This document shows, piece after piece, positions 42,778 to 49,831 of a stretch of 61,632 nucleotides of DNA. A model generated the notes under the pieces. The model had not been told where the DNA came from and did no database searches. It saw nothing but the letters and a program-made list of their open reading frames with translations. Origin of the DNA: ZCTH02-B3 sp036563895 (GTDB lineage: Bacteria; Bacillota; Bacilli; Paenibacillales; Paenibacillaceae); contig DATCLN010000176.1 of the NCBI GenBank assembly GCA_036563895.1, positions 1-61,632 on the forward strand. The letters run 5' to 3'. The translations under genes and the position numbers were made by a program. Every line of letters begins with the position of its first letter. Position 1 is the stretch's first letter.

Positions 42778-44079
42778 ATGCCGATGGAAAACGCAACGTC
42801 CGCAAAACCGGCCGCCGCGGCGAAGCGCAGGGCCGGGCTGCTCCTCGTGGTGCCGGCCGTCCTGGCGCTTTACACGGCGGTTAACTATTATGTGGGCTGG
42901 CACGGAGAGCTCATGCTCCGGGCACTGGGGGAATCCCGGCTGGCCGGCGTCTACTGGACGCTGTTCGCCCTGGCGGCTTTCGGCCTTCTCCTCGGAAGGC
43001 TGCCGGGGCTGCCCGGCGCCGCGAAGCGCCTGCTCAAAGTGGCCGGCTATTGCCATTTCGGCGTGCTGCAGTACGCGCTGCTGCTTCTGCCTCTGGCCGA
43101 TCTGGCTTATCTGGCGGCAAGGCCGTCATCCGCGGAGCCGGAATCCGTCCGCCGGCTCGTGCTCGTTCTTGGCGGCGCGGTTCTGGCGCTGATGGCGATC
43201 GTGTTTGCGCGGGGCTTCCGGAACGCCCGGTCGCCCGTCGTGCGCACCTATGATCTGGAGATCCCGAAGCCTTCGGGGCGAATCCGACGGCTCCACATCG
43301 CCGTCGTGTCCGATCTGCATCTGGGCCATCTCGTCGGCAACCGGCACCTGGACCGTCTTCTGCAGGAAATGAACCGGCTGCGGCCCGACCTCATCCTCCT
43401 GGCGGGGGATGTCATCGACGACGACATTGAACCGTACCTCCGCAACCGGATGGGCGAGCGGATGAAGCGGCTAAAGGCGCCCCTGGGCGTCTACGCCGTA
43501 CTGGGCAACCACGAATATTACAGCGGAAAAATCGAAGCGTTCGTCAGGGAAATGGAAAACGCGGGCATTGCCGTCCTTCGGGACGAGGCGAGGCTGGTGG
43601 GCGGGGCGTTCTACGTCGTCGGGCGCAAGGACAAAACCGCGGAAACCGCCGACCCGGAAGGCCGCAAACCCGTCGCTTCACTGGTCGCGCCGCTGGATGC
43701 GTCCAGGCCCGTGCTGGTCATGGACCACCAGCCGACGGCTTACGGCGAAGCGGCAGCGGCCGGCGTCGACGTACTCATCTCCGGCCATACGCACCGCGGG
43801 CAAATGGCGCCCAACCACTGGATCACGCGCCGCCTCTTCGAGCTGGACTGGGGCTACAAGCGGAAAGGTAACATGCACGCCGTCGTCTCCAGCGGCTTCG
43901 GCACCTGGGGCCCGCCGCTCCGCCTCATGAGCCGGTCGGAAATCGTGCTGCTTCGCGTCCGCTTTGCGGATCCGGCTGAGGAAGGGGCGGACCGGGAGGT
44001 CCAGCCGGAACCGTCCGCGCCGGAGAAACCCGTGGACCCGCCGGCTCCGGAACGCGTTCCGGCGCCACAAATTCCGTGA
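42778..44079 (+). CDS. membrane metallophosphoesterase (YkuE/YaeI-like)
   Basis: 433 aa. Four membrane helices in the first 145 residues precede a calcineurin-type phosphatase domain: VVSDLHLGH, LLAGDVIDDD, LGNHEYYSG, and SGHTHRGQM supply the two-metal site. Relatives lacking the same membrane part remove lipid A or lipid phosphate groups, so a lipid or cell envelope substrate is an inference. The C-terminal 35 residues are Glu/Pro-rich. GGTGAAG precedes ATG. Confidence 0.88.
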   Translation: MPMENATSAKPAAAAKRRAGLLLVVPAVLALYTAVNYYVGWHGELMLRALGESRLAGVYWTLFALAAFGLLLGRLPGLPGAAKRLLKVAGYCHFGVLQYALLLLPLADLAYLAARPSSAEPESVRRLVLVLGGAVLALMAIVFARGFRNARSPVVRTYDLEIPKPSGRIRRLHIAVVSDLHLGHLVGNRHLDRLLQEMNRLRPDLILLAGDVIDDDIEPYLRNRMGERMKRLKAPLGVYAVLGNHEYYSGKIEAFVREMENAGIAVLRDEARLVGGAFYVVGRKDKTAETADPEGRKPVASLVAPLDASRPVLVMDHQPTAYGEAAAAGVDVLISGHTHRGQMAPNHWITRRLFELDWGYKRKGNMHAVVSSGFGTWGPPLRLMSRSEIVLLRVRFADPAEEGADREVQPEPSAPEKPVDPPAPERVPAPQIP

Positions 44080-44163
44080 GCGCGCCGAAATTGCGAGATT
44101 TCACCAGCCTGAAGGAGAAAAAAGCCAATCAGTCGGGGAAAATTTGCCGCTATTCCGATTTTC

Positions 44164-44192
44164 CGCCCGTTGAAATCAAACGGGCGTTTTCA
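44164..44192 (+). terminator. terminator after the metallophosphoesterase gene
   Basis: CGCCCGTT-GAAATCA-AACGGGCG hairpin then TTTTCATT. It overlaps the promoter of the next operon. Confidence 0.8.
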
Positions 44193-44199
44193 TTATCAT
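44170..44199 (+). promoter_or_regulatory. promoter of the CIRCE operon
   Basis: TTGAAA (44170-44175), 18 bases, TATCAT (44194-44199). The -35 is inside the terminator hairpin of the preceding gene. Confidence 0.6.
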
Positions 44200-44203
44200 G
44201 GAA

Positions 44204-44230
44204 ATAGCACTCATTACCCGAGAGTGCTAA
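44204..44230. promoter_or_regulatory. CIRCE element, HrcA operator
   Basis: ATAGCACTC, nine bases, GAGTGCTAA: 17 of 18 positions of the CIRCE palindrome (TTAGCACTC-N9-GAGTGCTAA). It lies at the expected transcription start, the usual position for HrcA repression. No chaperone gene follows; the downstream gene is a sugar nucleotidyltransferase 244 bases away. Confidence 0.9.
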
Positions 44231-44238
44231 CATTGTCG

Positions 44239-44473
44239 ATGCAGGAGGAGTTGGCAGGAATCCCGGCCACAAGAGGATAGCAAGCGAGAAAGTCTCCGGA
44301 TTCCCAAGTTCCTTTTCATATCTCCGCGAAGAAGACACGACAGATGCCTTGACTACCAGGTGAGGGAAGTATCCGACGCCCGATCCAGAGGGGAATCTGT
44401 ACAGACGTCTTCTTTTTTCGTTCCGAAGCGCTTGCAAGGAATGGCCGGGAAATATGGAAAGGAGGAGGTATCC
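44239..44473 (+). other. long structured leader with terminator-like closing stem
   Basis: The leader between CIRCE and the first gene has no coding support. GGAATCC (44257-44263) can pair with GGATTCC (44298-44304). Further on, GAAGAC (44331-44336) and ACAGAT (44340-44345) can pair with ATCTGT (44395-44400) and GTCTTC (44407-44412), which is directly followed by six T. This is the shape of an attenuator that closes a multibranched fold. I do not recognise a known riboswitch class. Confidence 0.5.
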
Positions 44474-45517
44474 TTGAAGGCTTTGTTGCTTGCAGGAGGG
44501 CTGGGAACCCGGATGCGCCCGCTGACGGAATCCATGCCCAAGCCGATGGCACCGGTCGGGAACCGGCCCTGGCTGGAACAGCTGGTGCTGCATCTGAAGT
44601 CGCAAGGCATCCGGGAATTTGTCATGGCGGTCAAATATTTCCCGGACCGCATCCAGAAGCATTTCGGCGACGGCAGCCGTCTGGGGGTGCAGATCCGTTA
44701 CGCGGTCGAGCCGATCCTCCTGGGCACCGCGGGGGCGATCAAGAATGCCGAACCGCTGCTCGGCGAACGCTTCCTGGTGCTGAACGCGGACATCATCCAG
44801 AACGCGCCGATCGAGCCTCTGCTCAGGTTCCATGAGGCGCACGGCGGCGTTGCCACCATCGGGCTCATCGCGGTGGACGACCCCACTTCCTACGGGGTGG
44901 TGGAGCTGGACGGAAACGGCCGGATCCTCCGCTTCGTGGAGAAGCCTGCAAAGCACGAAGCGCCGTCCAACCTTGTCAACGCCGGCATCTATATTCTCGA
45001 GAAAGAAGTGCTTCGCCATATACCTCCCGGAAGGGAAGTGTCGATCGAACGGGAGACGTTCCCGCAGCTCATCGCCAGCGGAGCGGGAGTCTACGGGAAA
45101 GCCATCGAAGGCTACTGGATGGACATGGGCACGCGCGACCGATACCGGAAAGTGCACTGGGATCTTCTGGACCGCACATTCCGATTGCCGCTGCAAGGAA
45201 AGGAGTGGAAGAAGGGCGTATGGGTCGGCGAGCATACCGTCGTCTCCTCAGACGTCTCGCTCGTGCCGCCGGTGCTCATTGGCGACCGTGTCCGAATCGG
45301 TGAAGGAAGCGTCATCGGGCCCTACGCGGTCATCGGGGACGGTTGCGAGATCGGGCGGGGCGTGCGCATCACCGAAACGATCATGTGGAACGATTGCCGC
45401 GTGAGCGACGACGCGCATCTGAACGGCTGCATTTTCGGCGCCAGCCTGCAGATCGGGCCGCGCCACTTCCTGTACGACGCGGTGGTCAGCCGCGGTGCGG
45501 AGGTGAGGCCCGAATGA
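44474..45517 (+). CDS. sugar-1-phosphate nucleotidyltransferase (mannose-1-phosphate guanylyltransferase-like)
   Basis: 347 aa. The nucleotidyltransferase domain (1-230) has LLLAGGLGTRMRPLTESMPKPM, VLNADII (metal aspartate), FVEKP and NAGIYIL. The C-terminal part (about 255-347) has left-handed beta-helix hexapeptides such as IGDRVRIGEGSVIGPYAVIG. This layout is that of GDP-mannose or glucose-1-phosphate nucleotidyltransferases; the exact sugar is an inference. TTG 44474 follows AAGGAGGAGG. It is the first gene under the CIRCE promoter and overlaps the next gene by four bases. Confidence 0.85.
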   Translation: MKALLLAGGLGTRMRPLTESMPKPMAPVGNRPWLEQLVLHLKSQGIREFVMAVKYFPDRIQKHFGDGSRLGVQIRYAVEPILLGTAGAIKNAEPLLGERFLVLNADIIQNAPIEPLLRFHEAHGGVATIGLIAVDDPTSYGVVELDGNGRILRFVEKPAKHEAPSNLVNAGIYILEKEVLRHIPPGREVSIERETFPQLIASGAGVYGKAIEGYWMDMGTRDRYRKVHWDLLDRTFRLPLQGKEWKKGVWVGEHTVVSSDVSLVPPVLIGDRVRIGEGSVIGPYAVIGDGCEIGRGVRITETIMWNDCRVSDDAHLNGCIFGASLQIGPRHFLYDAVVSRGAEVRPE

Positions 45518-46719
45518 CCCGCATCGCCTATATCGCCACTTACCCGCCCAAAAAGTGCGGGATCGCCACTTACACCCATCACCTGAGGCAAAGCGTCAAA
45601 TCGGCAAGGCAGTGGAAATTCACCGATACCGTGTACGCCTTGACCGACGGCGCCGCCGCCGAAAACTACACGGACCCGTCCGTCCATCCGCTGCCCAAAA
45701 ACGACCGCCAGGCGTACCGGAAAGCCGCGCAGCGGATCAACGCCGGCGACGCGGACGTGGTGTCGCTGCAGCACGAATTCGGCATTTTCGGCGGAGGAGA
45801 AGCCGGAGAATACGTGCTGGAGTTCCTGGGCCGGCTTGACAAGCCGGTGGTCACGACGTTCCACACCGTCTTCGAGGAACCGCCGGAACCCTATGCTTCC
45901 GTCCAGCGCGAAATCGCGAACCTGAGCGACAAAATCGTCGTGATGAACCGGAAAGCGATCGCCCTGCTCACACGGGCTTTTCATATTCCGGAGGAAAAAA
46001 TCGTCTTCATCCCCCACGGCGCTCCCGCCCCCGTCCCGGAGAAACGCGCGGAGCTGCGGGAAGCGTTCGGCTGGCGGGACCGCAGGGTGATCATGACCTT
46101 CGGCCTGCTCAGCCGGGGGAAGGGGCTGGAACTCGTCATCCGCGCGCTGCCGGACGTGATCCGGAAAGTGCCGAACGCGCTGTACGCCATTCTCGGCCAA
46201 ACCCACCCGGAAGTGCGCAAACGCGAAGGCGAATCGTACCGCGAGGAACTCCAGGCCTTTATCCGTGACCTCGGCCTTGAAAACCACGTGGTCATGATCG
46301 ACCGTTACGTGGACGAAGAGGAGCTCGTCCATTACCTGACCGCCTGCGATCTGTACGTGACGCCGTATCCGGGCATGCAGCAGATCACCAGCGGAACCCT
46401 CGCCTATGCCGTCGGGCTCGGCCGTCCGGTGCTCACCACGCCGTACAGCCACGCGCAGGATCTGCTCGGCGACTGGCGGGACGAACTGCTGCTTCCCTAT
46501 GGCGACACGAAGGCCTGGGCGGAGCGCATCGCCGGCATGCTGTCCGACCCGAACCGGATGCGGCTGTGGGAGGAACGCATGCGGACCATCGGCGCCTCGC
46601 TTCACTGGCCGCGGGTGGGAGCCGTCCATGCGAACCTGTTCCGGGAAACGGCCCTGCAAGCCCGGTACGAACCCCGCGCGAAGGCGGCGGGCCAAAGCCT
46701 TTCCAACAGGGAAGTGTGA
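45514..46719 (+). CDS. glycosyltransferase family 4
   Basis: 401 aa, GT-B fold. The N-terminal acceptor site motif is KKCGIATYTHHL; the C-terminal donor domain has MTFGLLSRGKGLE, a central EEELVHYLTACDLYVTPY stretch and the SGTLAYAVGLGRPV loop that binds the sugar nucleotide. It probably uses the product of the preceding gene, to which it is coupled by an ATGA overlap. The acceptor is unknown. No signal or membrane segment. Confidence 0.88.
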   Translation: MTRIAYIATYPPKKCGIATYTHHLRQSVKSARQWKFTDTVYALTDGAAAENYTDPSVHPLPKNDRQAYRKAAQRINAGDADVVSLQHEFGIFGGGEAGEYVLEFLGRLDKPVVTTFHTVFEEPPEPYASVQREIANLSDKIVVMNRKAIALLTRAFHIPEEKIVFIPHGAPAPVPEKRAELREAFGWRDRRVIMTFGLLSRGKGLELVIRALPDVIRKVPNALYAILGQTHPEVRKREGESYREELQAFIRDLGLENHVVMIDRYVDEEELVHYLTACDLYVTPYPGMQQITSGTLAYAVGLGRPVLTTPYSHAQDLLGDWRDELLLPYGDTKAWAERIAGMLSDPNRMRLWEERMRTIGASLHWPRVGAVHANLFRETALQARYEPRAKAAGQSLSNREV

Positions 46720-46722
46720 CCC

Positions 46723-47892
46723 ATGGCATCGTCCGTTTCCACGATGGCGCACGGCGTTTCGTTCCGCCACCTCGAGCGGATGACGGATGACACCGGGCTT
46801 CTGGAACACGCCATGGGATGCATTCCCCGCAGGGAAGAAGGCTACACGACGGACGACAACGCGAGGGCCCTCTGGGCCTGTCTCGAATGGCTCGAGCTGC
46901 TTCCGCCGGAAGACGCCGGCCGGCGGGAAACGCTCATGCGGCTCGCGGACACGTATTTGTCCTTCCTGCTGTGGGCTGCGAAGAAAGACGGAACGTTTCA
47001 CAACAACTTTTCATACGGCAGGCTGCCCGAAGCGGAAGAGCCCTCCGAGGATTGCCACGGCCGCGTGCTGTGGGCGCTCGTCCTGGCCGCGGAGTCCTGG
47101 CCGGACCGCCGCCGCGGGGTAGTGGCGGAGACGCTGCTGGCCGCCGCGCTGCCCCATGCGGAGGCGATGCGGTATCCGCGCGGTCAGTCCCACGCCCTGC
47201 TGGCCCTGTGCCGGCTGCTGGAGACGGCGCAGCGGCGGGAAGCGGCGGGGAACGGCTTCTTCGGCGCCCGGGACGCGGAGTTTCCGTCCGTGCGGCAACT
47301 CGAGGAGTGGGCGCGCCTTCTGGAGGAGCGCCTGTCGTATGCGTTCCGTCGGCATGCCGACGAGCATTGGCGCTGGCCGGAAGCGGCGATGACCTACGCC
47401 AACGGCACCCTGCCGGCGGCGCTGCTGGCGGCCTACCTGCGCTTCGGCCGCCGGGAAACGGGGGACATCGCCCGGCAAATGCTCGATTTCCTCATCGAAA
47501 AAATGTCCGCGTCGGAAGGCGGGATTCGCCCGATCGGCAACAGGGGCTGGTGCACCCGGGAGAGCTGCGCCCGGTGGGACCAGCAGCCCCTCGAAGCGAT
47601 GAAGCTGGCCCTGGCCTGCCGGTACGGGTGGCTGGCGTTCGGGGATTTCCGGTACGCGGAGACCGCCCGGGCCTGCCGCGCCTGGTTCCGCGGCCTCAAC
47701 GACGCGGGCGTGCCGCTGGTCGACGAGGACGGCGGCTGTTGCGACGGCGTGGGCGAAGACGGCCCCAACTTCAACCGGGGGGCCGAATCGACGCTGGCCT
47801 ATCTGCTCACGGAGGCGATCTGCCTGCGCATGGAGCGCGAAGGCGCCGCGGCCGCGGGAGAGCCGGCCGCCCTGGAACGCGTCCCGGATTGA
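46723..47892 (+). CDS. alpha-helical barrel protein linked to GT4 (glycosidase-like)
   Basis: 389 aa, almost wholly helical, with an (alpha/alpha)6 barrel appearance. RREEGYTTDDNARALW near residue 40 is a motif I have seen attached to or beside GT4 enzymes; ESCARWDQQPLEAMK and DGVGEDGPNFNRGAEST are further conserved-looking stretches rich in acidic residues. A glycoside hydrolase, phosphorylase or epimerase role is possible but unproven. It starts three bases after the GT4 stop. A new promoter overlaps its stop codon. Confidence 0.7.
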   Translation: MASSVSTMAHGVSFRHLERMTDDTGLLEHAMGCIPRREEGYTTDDNARALWACLEWLELLPPEDAGRRETLMRLADTYLSFLLWAAKKDGTFHNNFSYGRLPEAEEPSEDCHGRVLWALVLAAESWPDRRRGVVAETLLAAALPHAEAMRYPRGQSHALLALCRLLETAQRREAAGNGFFGARDAEFPSVRQLEEWARLLEERLSYAFRRHADEHWRWPEAAMTYANGTLPAALLAAYLRFGRRETGDIARQMLDFLIEKMSASEGGIRPIGNRGWCTRESCARWDQQPLEAMKLALACRYGWLAFGDFRYAETARACRAWFRGLNDAGVPLVDEDGGCCDGVGEDGPNFNRGAESTLAYLLTEAICLRMEREGAAAAGEPAALERVPD

Positions 47893-47918
47893 CACGGGGC
47901 GGGCGGCTTTGTTACGAT
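47889..47918 (+). promoter_or_regulatory. promoter upstream of ykuK leader
   Basis: TTGACA (47889-47894), 18 bases, TACGAT (47913-47918); the -35 overlaps the preceding stop codon. Confidence 0.6.
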
Positions 47919-47924
47919 GACAAA

Positions 47925-48075
47925 AAACCGGTGGCTCGCCCGTGGAGGAAATCCGTGATGGACTGTGGCATACAACCGGACATGCGCATAAAAAACGGCT
48001 TCGCACACAAGCTGCCCGCGGCGGGACGGTTCGCTGTGCAAAGGCGGACGCCTGCCGTCCGGCAGCTTTTTTTCG
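47925..48075 (+). ncRNA. candidate small RNA or attenuated leader of ykuK
   Basis: About 150 bases from the promoter at 47889-47918 to a strong terminator. An ATG at 47958 with GGAGGAA seven bases upstream opens a 53-codon frame that runs through the terminator and ends in the next gene. Either a small RNA, a leader peptide with attenuation, or both could be encoded. The frame matches no family I know. Confidence 0.35.
48009..48073 (+). terminator. terminator before ykuK
   Basis: AAGCTGCC (48009-48016) pairs with GGCAGCTT (48061-48068) and GGACGG with CCGTCC; seven T end the stem. Confidence 0.75.
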
Positions 48076-48115
48076 CGGCATTTAACGTGCAGTCCGAAAG
48101 GGGAGGATGGAGCGT

Positions 48116-48688
48116 TTGACTCCTTACCATCGCATGCCCGAGGAGGAACCCCGGTTCCACAATACGACACAGACAAACATGACGCCGGAGGACGTGAAGC
48201 GACACGTCCTGCGGTTCATCGCCCAGGACCCGCGGGCGGCCTACCATTTCATCATCGGCACCGACAGCCATGTACACCGGGGATACACGAAATTCGTCAC
48301 GGGCATCGTCATCCACCGGCTGGGCAAGAGCGCATGGGCTTGCTACCGCCAGGCCGTCGTGCCGCGGGAAGTCAGGTCGATCCGCGAAAAGCTGGCCCTG
48401 GAGACGTCCCTCTCGCAGCAGGTGGCCGCCATTTTCGACGAAGACACGGTCCGCAGCATGGAAGAGCTGCTCTTGCCTTACGTCTATCAGGGCGCCATGC
48501 TGGACATGTTCATCGACATCGACGCCGGCACGGAGCCGATCATCAACAAGACCTCCCTGTACGTGCAGGAAATGGTGAAAAGGGTGGAGGCGATGGGGCA
48601 TTATCTGGCCCGCGTAAAGCCCGAGGCGTACGTCGCGTCCGCCTACGCCAACCGCTACACGAAACGCGCCGTGCGGCGCGTCATGTAG
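48116..48688 (+). CDS. ykuK: YkuK-family RNase H-like protein
   Basis: 190 aa. The fold is RNase H-like: FIIGTDSHVH has the first acidic residue, the rest is FVTGIVIHRLG and MFIDIDAGTEP with a second acidic pair. The DUF458 family has no fixed function. TTG 48116 is placed nine bases after GGGGAGG; ATG 48107 directly abuts the ribosome site and would add three residues. It follows a stand-alone promoter and terminator. Confidence 0.85.
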   Translation: MTPYHRMPEEEPRFHNTTQTNMTPEDVKRHVLRFIAQDPRAAYHFIIGTDSHVHRGYTKFVTGIVIHRLGKSAWACYRQAVVPREVRSIREKLALETSLSQQVAAIFDEDTVRSMEELLLPYVYQGAMLDMFIDIDAGTEPIINKTSLYVQEMVKRVEAMGHYLARVKPEAYVASAYANRYTKRAVRRVM

Positions 48689-48748
48689 CGGCGACGCCAG
48701 GGAGGACCCAACAGGAAGGCTGCCAGCTCCGGCGGACCGGCCGACGGA

Positions 48749-49669
48749 TCACCCGGCGTTCACCAGTTTCTCGTGCTTGGGAAGGTTTTTCTTCAGATAC
48801 CGGATGAACATTTTCGCCGTCTCGGAAATTTTTTGCTTCGACTTGTAGATGAGCCGCATTTCCAGGGACACCGGCAGCCCGTCCGGTTCGATGGGCACCA
48901 GCTGACCCTCCGCGATTTCGCTCCTCACGCAGCAGATGGGAAGCACCGCGACCCCGATCCCCTGTTTCGCCACTTCCTTGGCCGTCTTGTCGTCTTCCAC
49001 CCGCAGGATGACGTGGTAATTCCGGATGTTCATCCTTTTCAGGGCGGCGTCGATGATTTTGGAGTGGTTCGACGTCTCGATGGGGCCGATGAATCCGTAC
49101 TTTTCGAGTTCGGACGCGCGGACCCGGCGCCTCCGGGCCAGCTCGTGCCGGGGCCCGACCACGAACACCAGGTCATGGTAGCCGATGACTTCCGAGTCGA
49201 GCCCGGGCACCGGGCTCAGGGTCATGATCAGGCCGATTTCCGCCTTTTCGCTCCGGATCTGGTCGATGACCTGGTTTTGCGTCTGGCTGTACACGGTGAT
49301 GGATTTGCCCGGATACTGCCGGCAGAACCGGGTGATGAAGGGCGGCAGGATGTCGTTGGCGATGGTGCGCTGCACGGACACGGTGAGCCGGTCCGAGGCG
49401 CGCCGGAGCCGCTGCAGTTCCGCCTCCACCTGTTCGGCTTTCGACGTCACCTCCACCGCGAACTCGTACATGAGCCTTCCGGCTTCGGTGAGCTGGGGCG
49501 CGGAACCGGGCCGCCGGACGAAGAGGGGAAGCCCGCTTTCCCGTTCCAGAGCCTGGATGTGCATGCTGACGGAAGACTGGCTGATGCCGAACGCCATGGC
49601 GGCGGCGTTGAAGCTGCCGGTTTCCACCACGGTCCGAAGCACCCTAAGGCGATGGATCGTTCCTTCCAT
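48749..49669 (-). CDS. LysR-family transcriptional regulator
   Basis: 306 aa. Helix-turn-helix at about residues 5-60 (RVLRTVVETGSFNAAAMAFG and ISQSSVSMHIQALERE), then the effector-binding domain of the periplasmic-binding-protein fold (about 90-300). It is divergent from the hydantoinase operon, the usual position of a LysR activator relative to its target. ATG 49669 has GGGGTGG upstream; GTG 49678 is possible. The repeated GGTTAT words at 49711 and 49725 in the shared region may be part of its operator. Confidence 0.93.
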   Translation of the reverse strand: MEGTIHRLRVLRTVVETGSFNAAAMAFGISQSSVSMHIQALERESGLPLFVRRPGSAPQLTEAGRLMYEFAVEVTSKAEQVEAELQRLRRASDRLTVSVQRTIANDILPPFITRFCRQYPGKSITVYSQTQNQVIDQIRSEKAEIGLIMTLSPVPGLDSEVIGYHDLVFVVGPRHELARRRRVRASELEKYGFIGPIETSNHSKIIDAALKRMNIRNYHVILRVEDDKTAKEVAKQGIGVAVLPICCVRSEIAEGQLVPIEPDGLPVSLEMRLIYKSKQKISETAKMFIRYLKKNLPKHEKLVNAG

Positions 49670-49751
49670 GTCGGCCACCCCGCTTGATTTTACCGGATTT
49701 TTCGCGCCCAGGTTATCATCAAAAGGTTATATCTCATCACCATAGCATTTA

Positions 49752-49780
49752 TTGTGGAAGCCGTGCAGGCTTCCTACAAT
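49752..49780 (+). promoter_or_regulatory. promoter of the hydantoinase operon
   Basis: TTGTGG (49752-49757), 17 bases, TACAAT (49775-49780). The weak -35 fits a promoter that needs an activator. Confidence 0.65.
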
Positions 49781-49786
49781 CCAAAA

Positions 49787-49800
49787 TGTAAGCGGTTTAA
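49787..49800 (+). promoter_or_regulatory. CcpA cre site at the hydantoinase operon start
   Basis: TGTAAGCGGTTTAA fits TGWAANCGNTNWCA at all but position 13. It begins at the expected transcription start, seven bases after the -10, so CcpA would block initiation. Confidence 0.7.
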
Positions 49801-49831
49801 CAACAAGGATGTGCGAAGGGAAGGAAACGGC

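Noticed and set aside
44080..44163. Possible riboswitch before the CIRCE operon
   Set aside because: No class consensus found; the only clear element is the terminator at 44164-44192.
44239..44280. A 13-codon open frame right after CIRCE
   Set aside because: No ribosome site before its ATG; more likely part of the untranslated leader.
44424..44437. A GAAGCGCTTGC word upstream of the nucleotidyltransferase gene
   Set aside because: Several mismatches to the cre consensus; CIRCE already accounts for control.
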